Positions 27,243 to 36,775 of a DNA stretch of 64,000 bases are shown in pieces. Each line of letters opens with the position of its first letter. The stretch's first letter is position 1. This DNA is from DATJKD01 sp963834855 (GTDB lineage Bacteria > Pseudomonadota > Gammaproteobacteria > Steroidobacterales > Steroidobacteraceae). The notes under the pieces were generated by a model that saw only the letters and a list, made by a program, of their open reading frames with translations, was not told the DNA's origin and made no database searches. The translations under genes and the position numbers were made by a program. Where the stretch lies: assembly GCA_963834855.1 (NCBI GenBank), contig CAWIDH010000004.1:186001-250000 (forward strand), given 5' to 3'.

Positions 27243-29353
27243 TCAGTCCCCCGATGCCTCGCTCCGCCTCGACCCCCGCAGCAATCCCGCGGCGCCGAGC
27301 AGCAGAAGCGACAGCCACCCGAACCTGCCGCCGCCGCCGCCCGAGTCTGCCGGACGATCGTCGTCGTCGATCGTAATCGAGGCGCTCGACAGCGGACCAA
27401 TGAGGGCGCCGCCCGTCGGCTGTGCAAGGGCCAGCGTAAACGTTTCGTTCTGCTCGTCGTCCGAGTCATCGGCAGTGGCGAGAAAGACCACGTGAGGTGA
27501 CGTATCACCGTCGGCCCATGAAATGGAGATTGGGCTCGCCTGGAAATCCTGCGACGTCGCGGTACCGGCAGTTGCCGTCAATCGGACGGTTACGGCCCCG
27601 AGCGCGTAGTAGTCCCGGCGCACGGTCACCTGCACGAATTCACCCTCCAGGACGGTCGGGGCAACCTCGATACCGAGCAGGCCAGCCGGATCCCCGCCCG
27701 GCGCGATTTCGACGACCGCCGCGCGGCTGCCAAGCCCCGCACCTCCCTGGGGACTCGAAAGCACTACGTCGAAATGCTCCGGCAGCTCCGCAGCGCTGTC
27801 GGCGGCGCTGATCGGAACGACGATCTCCTTTTCGCCGGCGTCGCCGTCGGCCCAGTGCAGCTGATCCTCGACTGCGGTGTAGTCCTCCCCTGCGGACGCG
27901 TCCTGCGGGTTCGTGCGGTAGGAAACGCTGACCGCGCCCGACGTGCCGCCCGTGCGACGCACGAGCACCGTGGCCTGCCCGCTTTGCTCGGTCGCAGCGA
28001 CGGACGAACGCACGACACCGACGACGCCCGGGCTGGCACGGCCGTCGTCGCCAACCAGGCGGGCGACGAACGGGCGCGGCCTGCCTGCGCTCTCGTCGCC
28101 ACCGGCCAGCAGTGCTCCGCCATCCGGCAGCAGCTTGATGTCGCGCACGACAGGTCGCGGACCCGAAATCCGCCGGCAGATCGACCCACGTCGTGCCGGC
28201 GTTTCCGAACAGCGTATCCAGCTCGCCGCTTGCCTGCAGCCGTACGATCACCGCGCCCGTCACAGAGTCGAACGGTCGTCCGGCGACCAGCATCGAGCCG
28301 TCGTCGCGAACGGCCACAGCCGTCGCGGCCGCAATCGTTCTCCGCCACGGCATTCGCGGCAAAGCCGGTGTCGCGAGCGCCACTCTCGAGCAGGCGGATC
28401 GCGAAGCCCTGTGAACCGCCGGTACCAGCGACCAGCAGACCGCCGTCGGTGTCCTCGACCATCGAGCCGCAGCGGATGGAAGAATCGAACCCGGTGTGGA
28501 CGTCCGCAATGCCAGCATCGCCAAAGCCGGGGTCCAGCGCGCCGCTCGAGGTCAGTCCGACTACCCGACAGGCCGTTATCGGCTCCACCACGCCCCTGTT
28601 GACGAAGTGGTCGTTCGTGACCCGGTAACCACCGCCGGTGGTGCGCAGAATATGCGGGCGGTTGTTCTCGCCGACACTGGGGGAAGCAAGCGAACCGATG
28701 AACAGGCCGGCGTCGCCGAATGCAGAGTCGACCTCGCCGTTCGCGAGGAGGCGCAGAACGATGAGCTGCGAGCCGCGTACGCCAGCCACGACGATGCCGC
28801 CGTCGGGATCGAGCACGACGGTGCTGGCCTTGTGGTTCACGGCGGGGTCGGACGAGTAATTGACGATTCCGCCGTCGCCGAAGCTCGCATCGAGCGCGCC
28901 GTCGCGCTCGAGCCGGAAGACAGTGAGCTGCGTGTGCTCCCCGTGGACGGATCGCCCGACACCAATGACCTTGCCGTCGTCCGGCTGCAGCGCGATGTCA
29001 ACAACCTCGATGCCCGCGAGCTCGCGCGCCGCCGCGAAGCTTGGATCGAGGGAACCGTCCGCCGACAGACGGCTTGCGAAACCGCTGGTATAGGTATCGT
29101 AGTAGCAGTAGAAGCCGTCACAGTCCGTGAAATCACCGCCGGCTGCGATCAGGCGGTCGTCATCCGCCGCCTCAATGGACCATGCCGGACCCGTCAGGTC
29201 GGGCAAGAGTGCTCGCCCCACGTCGCCGAACGCAGGATCGAGGTCTCCCGGAGCACTCCAGGAGACGAGCGGGCTCAGGAGGCCGGATGCAAGCACGGCC
29301 GTGGGTCCGGCACCGCGTTTGAGCTGTGCCTTGATAGCGAGTGAGAGTTTCAC
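27243..29353 (-). pseudogene. second delta-60/Calx-beta protein with GlyGly-CTERM-like tail (two frameshifts)
   Basis: Paralogue of the 11546 gene with the same architecture. A GTG start at 29353 has AGGGGGC upstream. A signal sequence (VLASGLLSPLVSWSAPGDLD), delta-60 repeats (GDLDPAFGDVGRALLPDL and others), two Calx-beta domains and a C-terminal GGGGRFGWLSLLLLGAAGLL tail followed by basic residues complete it. Homology to the sister protein breaks near 28335 (after FAANAVAE) and near 28165 (after WVDLPADF), each time continuing one base away. Without correction the product ends early. Exported and surface-anchored if intact. Confidence 0.8.
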
Positions 29354-29629
29354 GACGCCCCCTGATTGCGACCTCTCGCGAGGTCAGCCGTTTGCAGCAG
29401 TTCTTATGTCTGCACTATTTTATAACTACCGGCCACGCCCGGAAAAGTTGGCCTGGCCACGTCGAATCATCCTGCTCGTGGCACGCCCACCCTGCATGCG
29501 GCCAGCCGCGCTGTGTCGCATCCTCGAGTACTTGCAGCGCCCGTTTGCGGGGGGCAAGCTCGCTGACGTGGCCGCCTTCACGAAGCGAACAGACGCCGCG
29601 CCGACCGGCGGGTCCGACCCGCGCCCGTA

Positions 29630-30097
29630 ATGCTCGCCGGGTGTGAAGTCCGCCTCGCCGTGACGTCGGATGCCGACGAAATCGCGGCGCTGTCCCGCGA
29701 CTGCATCGAGCACGGTCTGCGATGGTCGTGGACAGCGCAGCGAGTACGGCGGTGCATCGACGACCGCGATACCAACGTCACCGTGATTCGCGACCGCGGC
29801 GTGCTGGCGGGCTTTGCGATCATGAGATACGGCGACCACGAGGCGCAGCTCTTCCTGCTCGCCGTCCGACCATCGCATCGGGGGCGAGGTATCGGCACCG
29901 CGTTGCTGTCCTGGCTCGAGGTCACCGCCAGGACAGCGGGAATCAACGTCATCCGGCTACAGGTGCGCTCGACGAATGACGCCGCGATCGCGTTCTATCG
30001 CAGCGTCGGATTTCGCGCGACCGGCGTGCAGGCTGCGTACTACCAGGGCGTCGAGGACGCCTTGTTCATGAGCTGGGACCTGAAGGCGCCCCTTTAA
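29630..30097 (+). CDS. GNAT-family N-acetyltransferase
   Basis: A 155-residue RimI-like acetyltransferase. Motif A is LAVRPSHRGRGIGTALLSWL (acetyl-CoA pyrophosphate-binding R-G-R-G-I-G at about 88-93), followed by the motif B region AIAFYRSVGFRATGVQAAYY. It begins with VRLAVTSDADEIAALSRDCIE, a standard GNAT beta1-alpha1. The substrate is unknown; protein N-termini or small amines are both possible. It is separate from the divergent delta-60 gene by about 275 nt. Confidence 0.85.
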   Translation: MLAGCEVRLAVTSDADEIAALSRDCIEHGLRWSWTAQRVRRCIDDRDTNVTVIRDRGVLAGFAIMRYGDHEAQLFLLAVRPSHRGRGIGTALLSWLEVTARTAGINVIRLQVRSTNDAAIAFYRSVGFRATGVQAAYYQGVEDALFMSWDLKAPL

Positions 30098-30148
30098 GGC
30101 AGTGTTGACCGGCAGCGGGTGTCGTCGCCCGACGTTCAGCCTGGTCCG

Positions 30149-30952
30149 CTACGGATCAGTCGCCTGCGCAGGGCGTTCTGCGATGCTGCGCTGAAGGTCC
30201 AGCATGGGTTGCTGGGAGACCTTGATCCCTCCCGTGGTCGGACGGTCCAGGTCCGCGACGAGCGACGCCGCCAGTGTCAGCAGCACGAACAGGAGAGTCG
30301 TCGCTGCACGGTGGCGCCCCTTCTCGTAGCCGATCATGGCGGCGGAGATCAGCGCATAGATCGCCAGTGCCTGAAGTATTCGCGATGGAATGCGGGCTTC
30401 GCGCGTGGCCTTCCGGGTGGCCGCCAGGTCGATGGACTCGTTGGTCGTGGTCACGAGCAAGGCCGCCAGTGGGGTGGTGCGGAAGGGTGCCACCACTTCG
30501 CTGGTCGCATTCCACAGTTCCTGCTGCATCGCTTCCGTCCTGCGAAACGCCTCAGCCTCCTCCTCAGCCGTCCTGGCCTTTCCAAACCCGATCCGGATGT
30601 CGACGTACCTGCGCAGCAGCGTTTGCAGCCGGGCTCGATCGCCTTCGTCCAGCAGCTCCGTCCGGAGCCACGTGGTACCGAGCGCATTGGCTTCGCTGAC
30701 GACCAGCTCGCGCCGGGCGTCGTATCGCTGCAGGCTGAGCGAGAAGGTGAAGCCGATCAGCAAGGCAAGCAGGCCGAGCACCGAAGTCATCGTGAATCCG
30801 TCGCCGTCTTCGGCGTCGCCGGTCGGGGACGATCGCTTTCGGCGTTTGCGCAACAGGTGCCCGCATTCCCGCGCCGCGATCAATGCCAGGAAGAACAACA
30901 CCGCCAGTAGCCAAATAGGGATCGACATGTAGTTCAAGGCGGGGTTGTCCAT
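30149..30952 (-). CDS. DUF4239-like (bestrophin-like) membrane protein
   Basis: A 267-residue protein with an N-terminal TM helix (IPIWLLAVLFFLALIAAREC), a short cytoplasmic basic/acidic stretch, then FTMTSVLGLLALLIGFTFSLSLQRYDARRELVVSEANALGTTWLR, the signature of the DUF4239/bestrophin-like family. The C-terminal half has two more helices (LQALAIYALISAAMIGYE, AATTLLFVLLTLAASLVADLDRP). The last motif, near DLDRPxxG, is conserved in the family. A channel-like role is suggested by the distant bestrophin similarity only. Confidence 0.78.
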   Translation of the reverse strand: MDNPALNYMSIPIWLLAVLFFLALIAARECGHLLRKRRKRSSPTGDAEDGDGFTMTSVLGLLALLIGFTFSLSLQRYDARRELVVSEANALGTTWLRTELLDEGDRARLQTLLRRYVDIRIGFGKARTAEEEAEAFRRTEAMQQELWNATSEVVAPFRTTPLAALLVTTTNESIDLAATRKATREARIPSRILQALAIYALISAAMIGYEKGRHRAATTLLFVLLTLAASLVADLDRPTTGGIKVSQQPMLDLQRSIAERPAQATDP

Positions 30953-31009
30953 CGGTAAGCTCGTTATCGGAGTACGGCCAGAGTTGATTACCAGCGGTGA
31001 TCCCAGCCG

Positions 31010-32476
31010 TCAGCCGCCCCAGGCCTTGAGATTCAGGAACTCGCGCCGCGTGCGCGGGCCGTACGTGCGGAAGCTCGGATCCGGGTTCTCGCGGTACTCC
31101 ACGCGGGCGAGCGACACGCGGTCTTTCACCAGGTGCTTGTCGAGGACGTCCTTCGGCACCGGGTAGATCTTGAGCGCATTCAGCCCGAACACCTTCGCGC
31201 GCAGTGCGGGCGTGATTTCAGGATACCCGTGCGCGTCGCGCAGCTTCGGCGCGATCTGGAAGGTCCGGAAAGCCTGGATCTGGTCCTGGGGGGACCCGTA
31301 CCAGATCGAGTCCGTGCCCCAGAGCACGTTGTCCGGTCCGCAGTACTTGAACAGCTTGCCGAGCGCGTGTGCGGCGGAATCCGGATCGCGCATCAGGAAG
31401 CGCCAGGTCGAGCCCAGCTCCGCATACACGTTCGATCCCGGCTTGATGCCGTTGGCGGCGAGGCTCGTGCAGAGCCCATCGACGCCGTCGCGGCGCGCCG
31501 CATCGTAGGGTCCCTCGGCCTTGTCGGTCACGAAGCCCGAGTGATAGATGAGGAAATTCACATCGGGGAACCGCTTCGCGACGCGCCCGATGTCGGCGCA
31601 GGTCGAGTGTTCATAGGACTGCGGTCCGAAGGACAGCCCCTTGTGAATCGCGATGTTCTTCACGCCGAGCTTGCGCGCCTTCTCGATCAGGGCGAGCCCC
31701 GGCTCATCGTCCATCCAGAAGCCCTTACCGTCCGGCCCCCATTGGGTGTAGGTCTTCCAGGCGCTGATCCTGTGACGCGCGGCGAGCTCGTCCATGCCCT
31801 CGAGGTCGCCCGGCTGGTTCGGGTTGACGCGGCCGTGGACGTAGAGCCGGTGCGTACCCTCGAGCCGCTCGACGATCCGGGCGGTCGCAGCGGCTTCCTC
31901 GATCGTGAGCGGCTCGCTTTCGCGCGTGGACGGCACGAAGGACAGCACCACGAGATCGGTGTCCGAATCCAGGAACACGTCCTTCACGAACTGGTCCGGA
32001 CCGACACAGCTCAGGTAATCGAGCTTGCCCGGGCCCTGGTGGGGCTCGCAACGCGGGTCGGAGGTGAAACCGCGCATCGGTTGCGCATCCGCCGGCAGGC
32101 GCTTCGTCCACGCACCGGTCGGATTCACGAAATGACCCTGCACGTCGAAGATGAACTCCGCACCCTCCACGGTCGCGCGCGCGAGCTCGAGGTCGAGCCC
32201 CGCATCGTCGGGGACATCGAACCAGCCGCCGCGCAGACCGGCGCGGGCGTACGCGGCGTTCATGCCGAGCAGGGTCGTGGCGACACCGCAGGCGGAGACC
32301 AGGAACCGGCGGCGTGGGACTCCCAGCCGCCGTGCATGGTCGCCCGCGGTCTCGTGCGCGCGATGGTTCGCCTCGTGGTGCACGCGGGCGAGCGGCACCG
32401 GCGCAAACTCGCCGTTGCTCGTGGTGTCGAGCTTGACCGGCAGTCGCCGGCCGTCCGGGTCGTGTCGCTGGTTCAT
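31010..32476 (-). CDS. Tat-exported amidohydrolase-2 family protein
   Basis: A 488-residue protein. The ATG at 32476 has AAAGGAG 7-8 nt upstream; the longer frame to 32590 is rejected. A twin-arginine signal (RRRFLVSACGVATTLLGMNAAYA) lies unusually far in, about 50-75, so cofactor-folded export is expected. The amidohydrolase region has VQGHFVNP (HxH-like metal motif reduced to QGH), YVHGRVNPNQPGD, IHKGLSF, NFLIYHSGF and LWGTDSIWYG (the metal Asp), as in the ACMSD/amidohydrolase_2 family of hydrolases and decarboxylases. Its substrate is unknown. Confidence 0.82.
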   Translation of the reverse strand: MNQRHDPDGRRLPVKLDTTSNGEFAPVPLARVHHEANHRAHETAGDHARRLGVPRRRFLVSACGVATTLLGMNAAYARAGLRGGWFDVPDDAGLDLELARATVEGAEFIFDVQGHFVNPTGAWTKRLPADAQPMRGFTSDPRCEPHQGPGKLDYLSCVGPDQFVKDVFLDSDTDLVVLSFVPSTRESEPLTIEEAAATARIVERLEGTHRLYVHGRVNPNQPGDLEGMDELAARHRISAWKTYTQWGPDGKGFWMDDEPGLALIEKARKLGVKNIAIHKGLSFGPQSYEHSTCADIGRVAKRFPDVNFLIYHSGFVTDKAEGPYDAARRDGVDGLCTSLAANGIKPGSNVYAELGSTWRFLMRDPDSAAHALGKLFKYCGPDNVLWGTDSIWYGSPQDQIQAFRTFQIAPKLRDAHGYPEITPALRAKVFGLNALKIYPVPKDVLDKHLVKDRVSLARVEYRENPDPSFRTYGPRTRREFLNLKAWGG

Positions 32477-32607
32477 GACGGGCTCCTTTCGCGGCTGACG
32501 CTCGATCTCCATGGTGGCAGAATCGGTGGAAGAACGAACAGGGGGTCGAAGAGTGAACCTCGGTCGGGTAGCGATTTCGCCAGCCGGCACAACCTGAGCG
32601 CACCCCT

Positions 32608-34233
32608 GTGCCCCGCGACCTGGTCGTCCGTCACTTCCGCCAGATCGCGCTCTGGCCGCTGCAGTTGATGCCCGTGCGCGCCGGGCCGGTCCAGCGCCAC
32701 TGGGAGCTGCTGGACGCCGCCCCCGACTGCGCCTGGAGCGAGGTGGTTGACGAGTTCTGCGAGGACCCGCGGGCCTTCCAGGAGCGCCACTACCGCGAGT
32801 TCGTGACCTTCCTGCCGTACGCGCAGCGCTTCCTCTACGGTTCCAGCGCGGGACAGGAGATCTCCCGGCGCAACACCGAGGGGAGCATCCGGACCTATCG
32901 GCGCCACGAGATCCGTGCCGCGCGGATCACCTTCGAGCCCGGCGGACCGGCATGGACCTTCCAGGTCGCGCACGTGGATCTGCACTTCTTCGTCGACGCC
33001 GACGTCGCCCTGGTGGCGTTCGAAATGTACGCCGACGACCTGCCGCTCGACGTCGCGCAGAACACCTTGTTCAGGTTCGGGCGCGCCTACCCCGGGTTCT
33101 GGGAAAAGAGCGGCGACGGGGGCAACTGCCCGCACAGCGTGGAGTGGCTGGACGCCGAGGGGCGCGTGTTGTCGGCGTCGGATTACTCGGAACGCGGCAA
33201 ATACCTCGAGTTCGTCGCCCGCCACCGCGCGCCCTGCATCGCGGCGCACTGGGACTATGTCCTTCGGCCGTTCGTGCTCGAACACGGCGGGCTGGCGGGC
33301 AGCCTGCGCTACCGTCAGCTCGAGTATTACCGCATGCCGTTCATGGCCTATCTCGCCTTCGACGATCCGAAGCAGCTCACGCGCGCCGACTGGATCCGCC
33401 TCGGGCTGGTCACCCGACCCGGCGGGCCCGACGAGCTGCCGTATGCGCCGGCGATGCTGCAGGATTTCGAGGCCCGGTACTGCGACGACCGGTTCTGGGG
33501 TCGCAGCGGCGAGCGGTCCCTGCTCGATACGCGCATCGTGGTGACGGGTCTGACGCTGTCAATGGTCGGCGCTCACGGCGACCAGTTCTTCGCCGGCATC
33601 GAACACGGCCTCCTGGCGCAGTTCCGCCACCAGTATTTCCTGCTGTTCCTGGTGGCGCACTTCCACAAGGCGTCGCTGCTGTCGATCTCCGACGAGCTCG
33701 CCGTAGCGATGAACCGGCTCACGATCGGCAACACCGAGTCGGTCAAGGCGTTCAAGCGGACCATCCGCCAGATGATGGAAGTGTTCCTGCGATTCACGCA
33801 TCGCTACTGGTTCTGCCAGGTCTCGAACCAGGAGCTGGCGCAGAGCGTGTTCGACAAGCTGCAGCGGCATCTCGGCAACCAGGCCCTGTACGACGAGGTG
33901 CGCGACGAGGTGATGGACATGAACAACTACCTCGATTCGGACAGCACGCGGCGGCAGACGAACACGGTGCTGCGTCTCACGGTGGTGACCATCCTCGGGT
34001 TGATCGGAACGGTCGCGACCGGCTTTCTCGGCATGAATCTCATCGCTGCGGCCGAGGAGCCGATGGCGCTGCGCATCCTCGGATTCGTGGCCATCCTGAT
34101 TGCGACGGTCGTGATCACGGTGTTCTCGATCTCGAGGTCGCGTCGTCTCGCGGACTTCCTCGAGGCGCTGTCGGACGAGCGGGTGCCATGGCGCACCAAG
34201 GGACGCACGCTGCTGCGCGTGTTCCGCCGATGA
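32608..34233 (+). CDS. CorA-like divalent-metal transporter
   Basis: A 541-residue protein, longer than classical CorA (316) because of a large N-terminal cytoplasmic domain. The last ~70 residues have two transmembrane helices. The first (LTVVTILGLIGTVATGFLGMNLI) ends in GMN, the selectivity signature of the CorA/Mrs2 family, and the second is ALRILGFVAILIATVVITVF. A long helical stalk (SVFDKLQRHLGNQALYDEVRDEV) precedes. The position of GMN and the C-terminal RSRRLADFLEAL fit the superfamily. Metal identity (Mg2+, Co2+, Zn2+) is not readable. Confidence 0.85.
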   Translation: MPRDLVVRHFRQIALWPLQLMPVRAGPVQRHWELLDAAPDCAWSEVVDEFCEDPRAFQERHYREFVTFLPYAQRFLYGSSAGQEISRRNTEGSIRTYRRHEIRAARITFEPGGPAWTFQVAHVDLHFFVDADVALVAFEMYADDLPLDVAQNTLFRFGRAYPGFWEKSGDGGNCPHSVEWLDAEGRVLSASDYSERGKYLEFVARHRAPCIAAHWDYVLRPFVLEHGGLAGSLRYRQLEYYRMPFMAYLAFDDPKQLTRADWIRLGLVTRPGGPDELPYAPAMLQDFEARYCDDRFWGRSGERSLLDTRIVVTGLTLSMVGAHGDQFFAGIEHGLLAQFRHQYFLLFLVAHFHKASLLSISDELAVAMNRLTIGNTESVKAFKRTIRQMMEVFLRFTHRYWFCQVSNQELAQSVFDKLQRHLGNQALYDEVRDEVMDMNNYLDSDSTRRQTNTVLRLTVVTILGLIGTVATGFLGMNLIAAAEEPMALRILGFVAILIATVVITVFSISRSRRLADFLEALSDERVPWRTKGRTLLRVFRR

Positions 34234-34288
34234 CAGTGCCGCGGGCCCTTTGAGCAGCTGCGCGTGCGCGCGTACACTTCGCGCCCCC

Positions 34289-34669
34289 ATGGACATCTTC
34301 AAGACCTTCACGCTCGAATGCGCGCACCGCCTGCCGAACGTGCCGGCCGGTCACAAGTGCGCGCGGATGCACGGACATTCTTTCCGCGTCGAGGTGCACG
34401 TCAGTGGGCCGGTGGGCGAGCACTCCGGCTGGGTGATGGACTTTGCCGACGTGCGCACCGCGTTCGAGCCGCTCTTCCAGCGGCTCGATCATCACTGCCT
34501 GAACGACGTGCCGGGCCTCGAGAACCCGACCAGCGAGAACCTCGCCCACTGGATATGGCGCGAGTTGAAGCCGCAGTTGCCGGCGCTGTCGCGTATCGTC
34601 GTGCACGAGACCTGCACCAGCGGGTGTTCCTACTGCGGGGAAGTCGAGGCGAGGAAGGTAGGCGCGTAG
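34289..34669 (+). CDS. queD: 6-carboxy-5,6,7,8-tetrahydropterin synthase
   Basis: A 126-residue protein starting MDIFKTFTLECAHRLPN; the ATG at 34289 matches homologues and the upstream in-frame extension is dropped. His13, His28 and His30 (CARMHGHSF) bind zinc. Cys24 is the catalytic cysteine. LDHHCLNDVPGLENPTSEN is the family's second signature, and VHETCTSGCSYCG closes the protein. QueD converts 7,8-dihydroneopterin triphosphate to carboxytetrahydropterin in queuosine/preQ0 synthesis. Other que genes are not in the window. Confidence 0.95.
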   Translation: MDIFKTFTLECAHRLPNVPAGHKCARMHGHSFRVEVHVSGPVGEHSGWVMDFADVRTAFEPLFQRLDHHCLNDVPGLENPTSENLAHWIWRELKPQLPALSRIVVHETCTSGCSYCGEVEARKVGA

Positions 34670-34712
34670 CCGTTACAACGCCTGCCATGTCGCTTAGCCC
34701 ACCTCGGGTGTC

Positions 34713-34741
34713 TTGACGTGTTCTAACAGGCGTAAGAACAT
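34713..34741 (+). promoter_or_regulatory. promoter with operator of the AbrB/Doc toxin-antitoxin operon
   Basis: TTGACG at 34713-34718 is a good -35, and 17 nt later GAACAT (34736-34741) is a plausible -10. Overlapping this spacer is the inverted repeat TGTTCT (34719-34724) / AGAACA (34735-34740), ideal for an autoregulatory antitoxin dimer. Transcription would start about at the ATG at 34748, and no Shine-Dalgarno is seen, so the mRNA may be leaderless. Confidence 0.5.
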
Positions 34742-34747
34742 GTGTCC

Positions 34748-34972
34748 ATGATAGAACTCAAGCTGACCGTCATCGGTAACTCGCTGGGCGTCGTACTGCC
34801 CAAGGAAGCGCTCGTCCGAATGAAGCTCGGCAAGGGCGACACGGTCTACATCACCGAGACGCCGGACGGCTACCGGCTGACCCCCTACAACCCGGAATTC
34901 GAATCGCAGATGAAGGCGGCGCGCAAGATCATGAAGAAGCGCCGGGCCGCGCTTCGCGAGCTGGCTAAGTAG
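34748..34972 (+). CDS. AbrB/MazE-type antitoxin
   Basis: A 74-residue protein. IELKLTVIGNSLGVVLPKEALVRMKLGKGD is the swapped-hairpin AbrB/SpoVT DNA-binding fold, and the basic C-terminal helix (AARKIMKKRRAALREL) should wrap and neutralise the toxin. It is followed 15 nt later by a Doc toxin. The GTG at 34742 is an alternative start adding two residues. The inverted repeat just upstream suggests autorepression. Confidence 0.88.
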   Translation: MIELKLTVIGNSLGVVLPKEALVRMKLGKGDTVYITETPDGYRLTPYNPEFESQMKAARKIMKKRRAALRELAK

Positions 34973-34987
34973 CGTCGGTTCACCGTC

Positions 34988-35371
34988 GTGCGTGAGCCGA
35001 TCTGGGTCGACCTCGAGGTCGTGCTCGCCATTCATGACGAACAGCTCGCGGAACACGGCGGCCAAACCGGTCTGCGGGACCGCGGGCTGCTGGAGTCGGC
35101 ACTGGCGCGTCCGCAGAACCAGTTTGCGTACGGAGAATTCTCACTGGCGCAGCTCGCCGCGAGCTACGCGTTCGGCATCTCGCGCAACCATCCATTCCTC
35201 GATGGCAACAAGCGCACCAGCCTGGTGGTTGCCGAGTTGTTCCTGGAGCTTAATGGCCTCGAACTCAACGCGACGAATGCTGAATGCGTCACTACATTTC
35301 TGCGGCTCGCTGCGGGCGACGTGACCGAAGCTGAGTTGGCCGACTGGATCGTGAGTCACTCGTCCTCGTGA
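34988..35371 (+). CDS. doc: Doc-type Fic toxin
   Basis: A 127-residue protein of the Fic/Doc family, the length of Doc (126). The catalytic signature HPFLDGNKR occupies 68-76 (His68, Phe70, Asp72, Asn74, Lys75, Arg76), with RDRGLLESALARP upstream as in Doc. Doc phosphorylates EF-Tu and blocks translation; the antitoxin upstream would restrain it. The second codon position of the operon, the short spacing and the intact motif indicate a functional type II module. A GTG start at 34988 is used, without a strong ribosome-binding site. Confidence 0.9.
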   Translation: MREPIWVDLEVVLAIHDEQLAEHGGQTGLRDRGLLESALARPQNQFAYGEFSLAQLAASYAFGISRNHPFLDGNKRTSLVVAELFLELNGLELNATNAECVTTFLRLAAGDVTEAELADWIVSHSSS

Positions 35372-35430
35372 CCTGAAGCAACGTCATTCTGCCGGGGCAA
35401 TCCAGCGTTTCCCCAGCAGTCATCATCGCG

Positions 35431-35452
35431 AAAATTGGCTCCGAGCCAATTT
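35431..35452. repeat. single GGCTCCGAGCC palindrome
   Basis: One perfect 22-bp copy (AAAATTGGCTCCGAGCC, then AATTT) lies between the convergent doc and puuB genes. Read on the minus strand it extends an out-of-frame version of puuB by the peptide NWLGANF. Confidence 0.85.
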
Positions 35453-35486
35453 CTCCTGAATGCTGCCGCAGCCCGCTCGCCGGGCC

Positions 35487-36765
35487 TCAGGCGAGGTCTC
35501 TGATGCGGAACCAGAGCATGGCCAGCACCAGCAGCGGCGTGCGCAGCGCCGGGCCGCCGGGGAAGTTGCGGTGCTTGAGCCGCGTGAAGAGATCGAAGCG
35601 CTCGGCCTGACCGGCAATGGCCTCTGCGACCAGCTTGCCGGCCATGCCGGTGAGTGCGATGCCGTGTCCCGAGAAGCCCTGCAGGTAGTAGAGGTTCGGC
35701 GTCAGCCGCCCGAAATCCGGCGCGCGGCTCATCGAGATATCGACATAGCCGCCCCAGGAGTAGTCGATCCGCGCATCGGCCAGCTGCGGGAACACCTGGA
35801 TCATGCGCTGGCGCGTCGCGGCCCCGGTGTTGCGCGGGTCGAGTCCCGAATAGCTGACCCGGCCGCCGAACAGCAGCCGGTGATCCGCCGACGGCCGGAA
35901 GTAGTCGATCACCCAGTTGAGGTCGGAGACCGCGATCGGCTCGGCGCAGCAGTGCCCGCATGCGCGCCTCGCCCAGCGGCTCGGTCGCGACGATGTACGT
36001 CCCCACCGGCATGATGCGCGCGCGCAGCTCCGGCAGCAGATCGTCGATCCAGGCGTTGCAGCAGATCGCGACGTGACGCGCGCGGATGCTCCCTTCGGCC
36101 GTCACGATCGTTGCCGGATCACCCCTGTCGATCCGGGCGACCTGGCTGTCCTCGAATATGCGCGCACCCGCCGCTTCGGCGGCAGCGGCCAGCCCCAGTG
36201 TGTAATTGAGCGGATGCAGGTGAGCGCTGCGCGGGTCGTACAGGCCGCCGATGTAACGCTCCGTCGCGATCCACCGTCGCAGTTCCGGCGGCTCGATCCA
36301 GCGGGTGCCGTCGTAGGCGTAGGTCGAGGTGAGCTCCTGCTGCCACTCGCGGAGCTCCCTCACCTGGCGCGGCTTCAGGGCGACGTTCATCTGCCCCCAG
36401 TGCAGGTCGCAGTCGATCGCGTGCCGCTCGACGCGCTCCCTGAGCAGCTCGACGGCCTCCACCGAGATGTCCCACATGCGCCGCGCCGTCTCGAGCCCGA
36501 CCTGGGCGACCAGCTTGTCCTGGCTCGCCGAGTAGCCGGCGATCGCCTGGCCACCGCTGCGGCCGGACGCGCCCCATCCGATCCGCCGGCCTTCGAGCAG
36601 CGCGACGTTGAAGCCGCGCTCCGCGAGGTGCAGCGCCGTAGAGCAGCCGGCGATGCCGCCACCGACGACGCAGACGTCGGCGTTCGAGTCACCCTCGAGC
36701 CGCGGGCGTCGTGGCGCGGGATTCGCGGTCGCCGCGTAATAGGAGTTGACGTGTGGCTCGGTCAT
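35487..36765 (-). CDS. puuB: gamma-glutamylputrescine oxidoreductase (one frameshift)
   Basis: An FAD-dependent DAO-family oxidase of about 425 residues after correction. DVCVVGGGIAGCSTALHLAERG (30-51) is the dinucleotide-binding motif, and WGASGRSGGQAIAGYS the following FAD contact. The C-terminal part has FGGRVSYSGLDPRN, WGGYVDISMSRAPDFG and LQGFSGHGIALTGMAGKL, typical of PuuB/OrdL. Near 35942-35950 one extra base breaks the frame (LLR-RADRG instead of LLR-EPIAVSDLNW). Correcting it joins two homologous halves. PuuB oxidises gamma-glutamylputrescine to the aldehyde that PuuC uses. It lies 11 nt downstream of spuI in the same operon. Confidence 0.88.
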
Positions 36766-36775
36766 GCGCGCCGGC

